The notes beneath the pieces were generated by a model. That model saw nothing but the letters and a program-made list of their open reading frames with translations. It ran no database searches and was not told the DNA's origin. The position numbers and the translations under genes are program-made. From Gammaproteobacteria bacterium (GTDB lineage: Bacteria > Pseudomonadota > Gammaproteobacteria > SZUA-229): a DNA stretch of 11,906 nt. The stretch is taken from assembly GCA_016191795.1 (NCBI GenBank), contig JACPVK010000368.1:1-11906 (forward strand), written 5' to 3'. Positions 1 to 6,982 of this stretch are shown here, piece by piece. Each line of letters starts with the position of its first letter. The first letter of the stretch is position 1.

Positions 1-218
1 AGCAGGCGGCTTTATTTCTGCAAAAGCATCCTGCCAGTTTTCTCATCGCTTCTGACATAAACGGTGAGACGGCAAAGCAATATGGCCTGACCGTTATGCC
101 ATCGTCATGGATCATCGACAGAAAAGGTAACATCATCAGCCACACCATCGGATTTAAAGAAGCGGATCAAGCTGGTATCGAATCAACCATTCAACAGGCA
201 CTGGCGAGCAAACGATGA
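1..218 (+). CDS. TlpA/ResA-type thiol-disulfide protein, C-terminal part (5' end outside window)
   Basis: Only the last 71 codons are present; the frame is open from base 3 to the TGA at 216-218. The visible part has the second half of a thioredoxin fold: a strand and turn reading VMPSSWIIDRKGNI, with the cis-proline expected opposite the active-site CXXC, then a C-terminal helix. The CXXC itself lies outside the window, so activity cannot be judged. TlpA-like proteins work in the periplasm, reducing or isomerising disulfides in client proteins. The stop codon overlaps the ATG of the next gene (ATGA), which implies translational coupling to the DUF4266 lipoprotein. The complete minus-strand thioredoxin gene at 6463-6972 occupies the same place relative to its own DUF4266 gene. 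The family call is good; the client is inferred from context. Confidence 0.85.
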   Translation, partial: QAALFLQKHPASFLIASDINGETAKQYGLTVMPSSWIIDRKGNIISHTIGFKEADQAGIESTIQQALASKR

Positions 219-460
219 AAATAACTGCATTACTGCTATGTTGCCTTGGCATGCTGCCGGCGTGCTCACTTTATCAGGGTGCCAAACATACTTTTAGCAC
301 TGAAAAAGTTGAACCCTGGCAACGACATATTCTGGCGCAAGACAGTATGCAACTTATCCCGGATGCGATGCAGTCTTATGCGGATGACCATATTTATTTC
401 AGCAAGGAGGCGGCAACCGGTGGCAAGGGTGTGGGTGGTGGTGGCTGTGGCTGCAATTAG
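215..460 (+). CDS. DUF4266 small lipoprotein with C-terminal CGCN (copy 1)
   Basis: An 81-residue exported lipoprotein. The signal peptide ends in a lipobox, LPAC, with the lipidated Cys at residue 17. A short polar linker follows with a Pro-Trp-x-Arg motif (PWQRHILA), and the chain ends in a Gly-rich tail, GGGGCGCN. The tail is the hallmark of DUF4266, a family of no assigned function that I recall next to DUF3570, TlpA-like and ApbE genes. Its ATG overlaps the stop of the upstream thioredoxin gene, and the DUF3570 gene starts nine bases after its stop. The two cysteines of the CGC tail could form a redox-active disulfide, bind a metal or be modified; the sequence does not decide between these. 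It is more diverged than the copy at 6241-6459, and its middle lacks that copy's motifs around KPYERANLAD and EARESARG. Confidence 0.85.
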   Translation: MKITALLLCCLGMLPACSLYQGAKHTFSTEKVEPWQRHILAQDSMQLIPDAMQSYADDHIYFSKEAATGGKGVGGGGCGCN

Positions 461-469
461 GGCAACAAT

Positions 470-1702
470 ATGAAATCAATCAGGGAACAATTAGCTATAG
501 CCGTTTGCACGACACTGGGTGGTATTCATCAAGCTCATGCAATTGATAATGCCTGGGATATAGACAGCTCCTACCTGTATTACAGCGAAAGTGATGACCG
601 CGTAAAGGTCAATAAAGTCATGTTGCAAATTCAGGGAGATTTAACGGATGATGACCAGGCTTCGGCAACATGGGTGCTTGACACTATGTCAGGCGCCACA
701 CCATCCGGTGCCGTACGTTCAGAAAATTCCTCCATCACCACGACCAGTGCTTCGGGTGCAGGCGCCAGCAGCCTGAATGGTGCGCGACCGGATCTTGTAG
801 GATTTGATGACACCCGCCTCGCCTTTTTGCTGGCATGGGCTCATAAACAAAATCGGCTTCTAACGGTAAATTACGGTGGAAGTGTGTCAATAGAAAATGA
901 TTATCAGTCATACGGTGCCAGCCTGTCCTTTAATCAGGATAATGATGATCGCAGCAACACCTATACCTTTGGAACCAGTGTCTCATACGATCAGATTTTT
1001 CGGAAAACCGGCGGTACACCCGAACCATTATCGCGAGTAGAAGACGAGATATTCTATCCTGATGCCGAAAAATATGTGTACGAAGTTATTGCTGGCATAT
1101 CGCACATTTTTAACCGCAGAACAGTTGCGCAACTAAATTATAATGTGATTTACGCTGACGGTTACCAGACAGATCCATACAAAGTTATCAGCATGGCAAA
1201 CGTTGTGGGTATCAGCTCCGACACAACATTTTCATACGGCGAGATAGATCGCTACTATGAAAGCCGACCTGTTACCCGCCTGCGCAATGTCATCTTTACT
1301 TCCCTGGCACATCAATATGGTAACGACAATGAAGTTGTGCATTTATCGTATCGTTATTACAGCGACGACTGGGATGTGTCAGCTCATGCTCTTGACTTGA
1401 CGCATCGCAGCTCTACTGGTGAACACAGCTACATAGAACCACATATACGGTTATACACACAAACTGCAGCCAGTTTTTTTATACACCACCTTGAATATGG
1501 ACAGCCTTTACCAATATTTGCCAGCGCAGATTATCGACTGGATGCCATGCGAAGTGTCACTGTTGGCGTTCAGTATGGACAAACAATTGCTGATGGGAAG
1601 TTACGTATAAGAGCCGAATATATCAATCAACAATTCGAAGAAGCCGAATACGACCAAAATCGCGCCATGGTATTTCAGTTCAGCTATGCCAAACAATTTT
1701 GA
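470..1702 (+). CDS. DUF3570 outer-membrane beta-barrel protein (copy 1), with SGAT motif
   Basis: A 410-residue protein, a typical DUF3570 length. A Sec signal peptide is expected to be cut after HQAHA (residue 24). The rest is rich in alternating strands with many Tyr, Asp and Asn, contains the family-like segment YRYYSDDWDVSA and ends KQF, fitting an outer-membrane beta-barrel. Residues 71-77 read DTMSGAT, within a Ser/Thr/Gly/Ala-rich loop (about 74-105) that also holds SGAGAS. The pattern D-x-x-S/T-G-A-S/T is the consensus at which ApbE attaches FMN to Thr or Ser in NqrC- and RnfG-type proteins. An apbE gene lies on the other strand at the right edge, so flavinylation is a plausible inference and not proven. 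The gene starts nine bases after DUF4266 copy 1 and converges on the DUF1501 gene 39 bases beyond its stop. The ribosome-binding site is weak, suggesting coupling. No function is established for the family. Confidence 0.88.
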   Translation: MKSIREQLAIAVCTTLGGIHQAHAIDNAWDIDSSYLYYSESDDRVKVNKVMLQIQGDLTDDDQASATWVLDTMSGATPSGAVRSENSSITTTSASGAGASSLNGARPDLVGFDDTRLAFLLAWAHKQNRLLTVNYGGSVSIENDYQSYGASLSFNQDNDDRSNTYTFGTSVSYDQIFRKTGGTPEPLSRVEDEIFYPDAEKYVYEVIAGISHIFNRRTVAQLNYNVIYADGYQTDPYKVISMANVVGISSDTTFSYGEIDRYYESRPVTRLRNVIFTSLAHQYGNDNEVVHLSYRYYSDDWDVSAHALDLTHRSSTGEHSYIEPHIRLYTQTAASFFIHHLEYGQPLPIFASADYRLDAMRSVTVGVQYGQTIADGKLRIRAEYINQQFEEAEYDQNRAMVFQFSYAKQF

Positions 1703-1741
1703 AATATTTTTCATATAACTACACATCCCGGCAAATAATCA

Positions 1742-3253
1742 TCAGAACAATGCCGGTTCGCCGCCAACTGTTTCATCCAGTGGCGAACTACCCTCAGGAT
1801 CATTCATATCAGCCGACGCCGTTAAAATTGATGGATTCTGCACGCCAAAATATTTGTACACCGTGGCCGCAATTGACATGGGCTCCGCTTCGTAACTGTC
1901 ATCCGTCGGTCGCGTGAACTGGCGATTCTCGGCTGTGTTCCCAAAACGTTCCGTCTTGCCGACAATTTTTCCAAGTGCCGCGACACCACCCTGCCTCACA
2001 CCGGCACCACCAATGGTGTAAAAATTCTGATTATTGCCATGGTCCCAACCCAGGGAGCCATTGAGATTCACATTGCGACCAAAATCGCCGTGCACGTTAA
2101 TGATAATATTATTGCTGCTAATGTTGCCAGGGCGTAATCCGAGGCGAATATGTTTGGCAGCTACACGCAATGTCGTCATTAAATCCGTCATGCGTTGTTC
2201 GTATTTTTCTATAGCGTTGTCGTGATCATCCCAGCCACCCAGGCTTCCGCCAATACTGATGTACAACGAATCCGGATTTTGCATTGCAAGTGTAACGGCG
2301 GCTTTCATGCGCTGCGAAAAACTGTTAACGGGGTAAGTCAGAACACCGTTAACATCGGCATCCGTTGCACCGATTCCAATATTGGGCAAAGACGCCACCA
2401 GATTAGCCTGTAACCCGGCAATTCGTGGCTCCAAACTGGCACGACTGGAAAAGCTGTCGCTGACTTTCTGGAATCGCGTATTACCAACCGCAGTCATTTT
2501 ATTCACCAGGGCATCCAGAGCTGCCTGATCGGCAATGCCGCCTGCTCGCGCATACGGGTTGGCAAAGTTCTGGTCCAGACTGACACTGCGTAATTGCAAG
2601 GGCAACAAGATGGCCCCCGGCGTAGCATCTGCAGCAAAAGCTGTGCTGTCACCTTCAAATGAAACAAATGGCAGAATCATTTCCTCAAGCTGCCTGCCGC
2701 CGAGCAATGCCGAGCCATCCAGTATATTTTTGTTGGCATACAAAACCGAGGCTATAGTGGTGCCGACGCCGCCACTCATTTCAATATCCAGCGTGCCTTT
2801 CTGACTGGAAAAAATACTGTTGCGATGAGCCAGCGTATTATCCTTGCGGCGATTAATCGTGCGATAAATTGTCATATCACCTGTGGCAAGCATGTCTTCC
2901 ATGGCCTGACCACCGGCATCCAGCCAGAAGCCATGACGCGTAATCTGGCCACCCGTTACATCATTGCTGAGCTTGAGAATATTGGGGCTGACCACGGTGT
3001 AAGGATTCTGTGAGTTAGCATTTATATCTGCAATATTGGTCAGGTTACCTGCCAGTTCCGACGGACCACCATACAAAAAAACATTGATTATTTGTGGCAA
3101 TCTGGCCGGAGCAACAAACCCGGCCGTATCAATCATGCTCTGCGTTAATGCGGCATGCGCCGACCTGATAAATGATTGGTTATGAAAAATATTAGGGACT
3201 GAAGCCAGCGCTCCGAGTGCGCCAAACGCCTGAATGAATTGCCTACGTTTCAT
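1742..3253 (-). CDS. DUF1501 family exported protein, Tat signal
   Basis: A 503-residue protein opening with a twin-arginine signal (KRRQFIQAF) and a likely cleavage after SAHA at residue 34, so it is probably exported folded. It has the DUF1501 hallmarks: an early FLYGGPSELAG segment, a mid-protein stretch LYISIGGSLGGWDDHDNAIE, and the HGDFGRN ... GWDHGNNQNFYTIGGAGVRQG block near residues 386-420. DUF1501 proteins are thought to share the alkaline phosphatase/sulfatase fold, but no activity is established. The ATG has a good ribosome-binding site (GGAG at 3264-3261, seven bases upstream). The gene begins 14 bases after the DUF1800-like gene; DUF1501 and DUF1800 genes are commonly paired in bacteria, which supports both calls. 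It is the last gene of the minus-strand array and converges on DUF3570 copy 1. I see no terminator in the 39-base gap. Confidence 0.9.
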   Translation of the reverse strand: MKRRQFIQAFGALGALASVPNIFHNQSFIRSAHAALTQSMIDTAGFVAPARLPQIINVFLYGGPSELAGNLTNIADINANSQNPYTVVSPNILKLSNDVTGGQITRHGFWLDAGGQAMEDMLATGDMTIYRTINRRKDNTLAHRNSIFSSQKGTLDIEMSGGVGTTIASVLYANKNILDGSALLGGRQLEEMILPFVSFEGDSTAFAADATPGAILLPLQLRSVSLDQNFANPYARAGGIADQAALDALVNKMTAVGNTRFQKVSDSFSSRASLEPRIAGLQANLVASLPNIGIGATDADVNGVLTYPVNSFSQRMKAAVTLAMQNPDSLYISIGGSLGGWDDHDNAIEKYEQRMTDLMTTLRVAAKHIRLGLRPGNISSNNIIINVHGDFGRNVNLNGSLGWDHGNNQNFYTIGGAGVRQGGVAALGKIVGKTERFGNTAENRQFTRPTDDSYEAEPMSIAATVYKYFGVQNPSILTASADMNDPEGSSPLDETVGGEPALF

Positions 3254-3267
3254 GTGCTCACTCCGTA

Positions 3268-4983
3268 TTAGTTAACACGCAAGAAGTAATAAAACTCAGG
3301 CAATCTCGACATGTAATCAAACATCACTTGCGCCATTTCATCATGCCGACCGCTGGTTATAGTGCTGATACCGGCGCTGGTTGCCAAATAACCGCGAGTC
3401 GTGAAGTAAGTTTTCAAGTCACTCTTCTCCGTGTCATTCGCCTTACGCTGCAAACCCGTCAAAAATACATAATCAATATAATCGTCCACAGCCAACGCCA
3501 GCACGCGAGTATTGCGTGCTGTTAATTTATTAAGGCGATTGATTTCATATTCATATTTAACTCTGGCCTGTGCCGTAGCTGTGTCGGCGAGCACTGTTGG
3601 TACGGTGCGCAGTTTCATTCCCATGCCGTTTGCCCAGCGACATCTGCTATTGCCCGTTCCGGTTTCATCTCCACAATCACCACTGCCGTTAGCGCCCAAC
3701 AGAAGCTTTTCGCGTATCCCACGATGATAATTGGCAAAACTCAATGTATCCAATGGCACACCGGTGAACCGACCCAGTTTCAACGACATCACATGCCAGC
3801 CCATTTGTTTCAAACTCAGCACTTCTGTATCCGTCACACCCTCCACCTTGGCCATTTCATTCAAAACCAGACGGTAAGGCTTCCAATCCATTTGATGCGC
3901 CAGAGAAAAGAATGTTTCCTCCGGAGATTTCGGGCGTTCATTATCCAGCAGGTAGGCTTTTGAAAATAATATGCGCGTAAAAATATCCTGGAAAGTCTGC
4001 GGATTACTAGAAACTATTTGGTTGACAATTTGAGCACGTTCTACCCCGGATTTGGTGAAGAAGAAATATTCAACAAGTACCGTTGTGACACGTTGCATAA
4101 CAAGCGGGTGATTGGCAATGAGATCATAGAAATCATCGCAACTGACAATGTAGGTATCCAGCACATACTGTGGTTCGGTATTGGTAAAGCCACTTGATAT
4201 CAGCTCGTAATCATCCGCTTCACCGGTGAGATATAGATTCTGGCAGGCTCTGGCTGCGCGTGGTACATCGGCATCGCGATCGAAAAGGCCCAGGTATATT
4301 TCAATCATTTCCCGCGTATTGTCTTCGGGAGATCGAAAACGCCTCCAGTTTTCCTGGGTGCGTTGATGACGCGAAATAATTTGACGCACGCTTTTGTTCT
4401 GGCGCAAATCCTCACGAAGTTTATCTATTACTTTTTGAACATCGCGGATAGTAGCACTGTCTATCTCTTCCGCAGGCGAAAAGAGAATCGTGTTGGCCAG
4501 CACATAGGCTATCCAGTTATCAAACACATCCTTGCTCAATGGATACGCATACATACGTGCCAATGGCAGATGTTTCGGCCAGGGCCCGTCAGAATCCGAG
4601 AAGCTAATGGAAAACAGGGAATCAGCAGCCATAGAATCCCGGTCAGTAATTACCATGTCGTAGTAATTACGCTGCTCCTGAGTAAGAACTGATGATAATG
4701 TTGAACGGGTAGTTGCAAGAAAATCATTTCCGCTCTTGAGCCGGAGATCGCCAACACCTGCCGATATGTCATAAAAATCATCTACCGGCACACCCCTGAA
4801 AATCGTACCAAGCAACTTATTTGCGACCTGATACTTTTGTTCATTATTAAGTACGTTGAATTCGCTGCTTGTCAATTCACCAGGAAATGAACTCGATTGA
4901 TCACCGCCCGGTAAATCAGGCGAACACCCGGCTGCAAACAACATGCCTGTTAGCAAGATTAGTGCACGATTCATTGTGGTCAT
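3268..4983 (-). CDS. Divergent DUF1800-like lipoprotein
   Basis: A lipoprotein of 571 residues from the chosen ATG, with a lipobox ending FAAGC (Cys 20). That start has GGTGA five bases upstream; an ATG 42 bases further up (5025) is in frame but has no ribosome-binding site and would distort the signal peptide. The mainly helical body follows the DUF1800 order of landmarks: NTREMIEIYLG at about 222-232 (compare N-x-ARELLEL-x-x-x-G), then VPRAARACQNLYLTG (compare the V-x-E-AAR-x-LTGW region), then a HP-x-x-x-x-x segment near 292 leading into long helices. The C-terminus, MSRLPEFYYFLRVN, resembles the end of DUF1800/DUF1553 proteins. Cys 437 and 448, in CGDETGTGNSRC, may form a disulfide. Pairing with the DUF1501 gene 14 bases downstream supports the assignment. 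Function is unknown. The match is by motif order, not by close identity. Confidence 0.7.
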   Translation of the reverse strand: MTTMNRALILLTGMLFAAGCSPDLPGGDQSSSFPGELTSSEFNVLNNEQKYQVANKLLGTIFRGVPVDDFYDISAGVGDLRLKSGNDFLATTRSTLSSVLTQEQRNYYDMVITDRDSMAADSLFSISFSDSDGPWPKHLPLARMYAYPLSKDVFDNWIAYVLANTILFSPAEEIDSATIRDVQKVIDKLREDLRQNKSVRQIISRHQRTQENWRRFRSPEDNTREMIEIYLGLFDRDADVPRAARACQNLYLTGEADDYELISSGFTNTEPQYVLDTYIVSCDDFYDLIANHPLVMQRVTTVLVEYFFFTKSGVERAQIVNQIVSSNPQTFQDIFTRILFSKAYLLDNERPKSPEETFFSLAHQMDWKPYRLVLNEMAKVEGVTDTEVLSLKQMGWHVMSLKLGRFTGVPLDTLSFANYHRGIREKLLLGANGSGDCGDETGTGNSRCRWANGMGMKLRTVPTVLADTATAQARVKYEYEINRLNKLTARNTRVLALAVDDYIDYVFLTGLQRKANDTEKSDLKTYFTTRGYLATSAGISTITSGRHDEMAQVMFDYMSRLPEFYYFLRVN

Positions 4984-5096
4984 TTCCATCACCCCAGGCC
5001 TTTGCAATAACAATAGATACATCATGAATAACGCGCGGGCAGTTTAAGAGATCAAATTCGAAGGAAACCGTGAACCAGTTAACAGACCAATACAGA

Positions 5097-6254
5097 TTAA
5101 AACCAGATGGACAAATAGCTACGAATTACATATGCATTGAAATCATACATCGGCTCCGTGCCACCCATTAGATTATTATCCCTGCCGGCTGGAACATCCC
5201 GAAAGTCATCATATTGAAAGCTAAACGCAGTCAAATAAAGATTCAACGAACCCTTTTCAACAATGACTAACTGATCACGGCCCAGCTTATAGGTCACTCC
5301 CAGCCCGATCGAATGACTGCTGTAGGTACTTAGCTCCTTATCTCTCGCCAGATAGTTTTGTGCAGTTTGATAGGGAAACAGGTCATTGTAAAATGAAGCG
5401 CTGGTTTGTGAATAAAAACGGTAACTAAAATCAAGCAACCAATTTTCATTCAAAGGATGAACATAACTTACATCTATGGTATCAGCTGTAATATCCCAGG
5501 AATCAATATAATATCTATAACCACCCGAACAAGCTGCTCGATACGGCAAAAAATATTTTATGTTAAACCCAACTGCATTACTTGTATGCGACTGAGGATA
5601 AACTTCAGGTTCAAAACTGTACCCAAGTGCCTGGCTTGTGTCGATATAGCGCACCTGGCGATAAGGATTATTCAAATAGCCGCTATCCGTAATAATCTCA
5701 TACGCGGAACCCAGTAAAATATTTTTTGTAATAACCTGCGACAATGAAAGTCTGTACCCTTTTATATCAGTGGTGTCTTCAAAGCTTGGATTGGTACTAT
5801 TCTTTACCACGTTATTACCAGACTTGAAGCCTAATGCAACAGTTGTCAACCCACCAAACATTTCCTGCGCGATTGATAAATTACTGGTTACAGCTTCGTA
5901 ATCATTTTCGCTACTATTGGTGTAGGCATAACTTAGTATTGAATTCTCATACAGATATTCAATACTCCCTGACAGCTGTGTACGCTCTTCTGCATATCGA
6001 CTTGCCCCAAGAGTTACAACATCAACTGAGGCGCTACTGATACTATCTACATAATAATTTGCAGAAACAGATACGGTGTCGGCAACACTTTTACGAACCA
6101 ATACTGATGGACCCTGCACGGTGATACCCCCGCCATCATAGATATGGTAAAGCGAGTCAACTCGATCTTCTGGCAAAACCTGTGCATGACCTTGCGTACC
6201 AAATAACAACCAGACGCATAGAATAAATCCGCAAGAATTTTTAGTTACAACCAC
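5097..6254 (-). CDS. DUF3570 outer-membrane beta-barrel protein (copy 2)
   Basis: A DUF3570 protein of 385 residues from the chosen GTG at 6254. The frame is open further up to an ATG at 6425, but that start would put 57 residues of unrelated sequence before the signal peptide and overlap most of the DUF4266 gene. From 6254 the protein begins with a normal signal sequence, cut after GTQGHA, and has an AGGTGG Shine-Dalgarno-like site five bases upstream. The mature N-terminus holds YYVDSISSASVDVV (DSISSAS at residues 70-76), aligning with DTMSGAT of copy 1. The shared segments YRYYIDSWDITAD and YSQTSASFY show that the copies are paralogues. The chain ends SIWF, as expected for an outer-membrane barrel. 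It overlaps DUF4266 copy 2 by 14 bases. It lacks the Ser/Gly-rich loop of copy 1. No function is established. Confidence 0.85.
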   Translation of the reverse strand: MVVTKNSCGFILCVWLLFGTQGHAQVLPEDRVDSLYHIYDGGGITVQGPSVLVRKSVADTVSVSANYYVDSISSASVDVVTLGASRYAEERTQLSGSIEYLYENSILSYAYTNSSENDYEAVTSNLSIAQEMFGGLTTVALGFKSGNNVVKNSTNPSFEDTTDIKGYRLSLSQVITKNILLGSAYEIITDSGYLNNPYRQVRYIDTSQALGYSFEPEVYPQSHTSNAVGFNIKYFLPYRAACSGGYRYYIDSWDITADTIDVSYVHPLNENWLLDFSYRFYSQTSASFYNDLFPYQTAQNYLARDKELSTYSSHSIGLGVTYKLGRDQLVIVEKGSLNLYLTAFSFQYDDFRDVPAGRDNNLMGGTEPMYDFNAYVIRSYLSIWF

Positions 6255-6459
6255 AGCCACCACCTGTAGTAATACCTGCGCCACGCGCACTTTCGCGCGC
6301 TTCGTATACATGTTCAAGATAAGACGATGCCACGGGATCACGATCAAATTGCATAACTTCATCTGCCAGATTGGCTCGCTCATAGGGCTTGACCCAGGGC
6401 TGGACGTCACAGGCGGCAGACACAAGCAAAATAAAAGATATTAACGCGACCCTTAACAT
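6241..6459 (-). CDS. DUF4266 small lipoprotein with C-terminal CGCN (copy 2)
   Basis: A 72-residue lipoprotein. A hydrophobic N-terminus ends in SAAC, with Cys 17 as lipid anchor, the same residue number as in copy 1. The mature part is closer to what I recall as the DUF4266 consensus than copy 1: a KPYERANLAD motif, FDRDP, then EARESARG, and the invariant-looking tail GGGCGCN at the very C-terminus. It starts three bases after the thioredoxin stop with an AGGAA site upstream, and its last codons overlap the start of DUF3570 copy 2. The thioredoxin-DUF4266-DUF3570 order matches the plus-strand cluster exactly. The CGC tail is a candidate redox disulfide, metal site or modification site; which one is not visible. 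The family call is strong, the role unknown. Confidence 0.9.
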   Translation of the reverse strand: MLRVALISFILLVSAACDVQPWVKPYERANLADEVMQFDRDPVASSYLEHVYEARESARGAGITTGGGCGCN

Positions 6460-6462
6460 TTC

Positions 6463-6972
6463 TTATTCCTGAACCAGTTTCTTGATCCATTCCCGATATT
6501 TTTCCTCGTCTCCCGATTTATATCCCTCATGCAGATAACGCATATTTCCATCACGATCAATTAGTACAGTGCTGGGCATGGCTGATACGTTATACAACTT
6601 ACTGACACTATTGGTTTGATCAAACAATACCGGGAAACTGATTTTTGTCTTGGTTATTATAGATTTTGCCGGCGCTGAATCTTCTTCTACATTTACACCC
6701 AGAACAGTAAATCCCATGCCTTTATATTTATCATGAATTTTCACTAACAATGGCATTTCAGTGCGACATGGACCGCACCATGACGCCCAGAAATTAAGCA
6801 ATACAACCTGGCCACGCAGCTCGCTAAGCTTAATATTTTTTCCGCTATTACTTTTAAGGGTGAAATTTGGTGCCGGCTGTTTCATTTCTGAACCTGCCTG
6901 GGCATTACTTACCAGCAATAAAGCAATGGTGACGATACAGAACAATTTACCGAACTTGTAACGTAACAACAT
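6463..6972 (-). CDS. TlpA/ResA-type periplasmic thioredoxin
   Basis: A complete 169-residue thiol-disulfide oxidoreductase. The signal peptide is likely cut after SNAQA (residue 26). The AhpC/TSA-Redoxin-type fold starts at PAPNFTLKSNSGK, the active site WCGPC lies at 65-69 inside FWASWCGPCRTEMP, and the cis-proline is at 133 in SAMPSTVLIDRDG. All catalytic landmarks are intact. The start at 6972 is preferred over an in-frame ATG at 7005 because GAGGTG sits three bases upstream of it and the earlier start would overlap the previous gene. It lies ten bases after the barrel gene and three before DUF4266. Family members reduce disulfides of specific envelope clients, such as apocytochrome c in ResA/CcmG. 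Here the likely clients are the CGC tail of DUF4266 or the haem-binding cysteines of the HzsA-like lipoprotein; this is inference from gene order. Confidence 0.93.
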   Translation of the reverse strand: MLLRYKFGKLFCIVTIALLLVSNAQAGSEMKQPAPNFTLKSNSGKNIKLSELRGQVVLLNFWASWCGPCRTEMPLLVKIHDKYKGMGFTVLGVNVEEDSAPAKSIITKTKISFPVLFDQTNSVSKLYNVSAMPSTVLIDRDGNMRYLHEGYKSGDEEKYREWIKKLVQE

Positions 6973-6975
6973 AAA

Positions 6976-6981
6976 CACCTC
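6976..6981 (-). promoter_or_regulatory. Ribosome-binding site of the thioredoxin gene
   Basis: GAGGTG, three bases before the ATG at 6972 on the minus strand. It decides the thioredoxin start in favour of 6972 over the in-frame ATG at 7005. Confidence 0.6.
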
Positions 6982-6982
6982 A

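Noticed and set aside
1728..1756. Inverted repeat CCGGCA/TGCCGG between the convergent DUF3570 and DUF1501 genes as a terminator
   Set aside because: The stem is only six pairs, the loop is 17 bases, no T-run follows on either strand, and it extends into the DUF1501 coding end.
4363..4692. Plus-strand open frame of 109 codons opposite the DUF1800-like gene
   Set aside because: It lies wholly inside a well-supported gene on the other strand, and its translation has no domain, signal peptide or coherent composition.
5026..5096. Promoter or terminator between DUF3570 copy 2 and the DUF1800-like gene
   Set aside because: Only a GTTAAC palindrome core is visible; there is no stem with a T-run and no convincing -35/-10 pair.
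6255..6425. N-terminal extension of DUF3570 copy 2 to an ATG at 6425
   Set aside because: It would overlap most of the DUF4266 gene and place a non-family sequence before an intact signal peptide.
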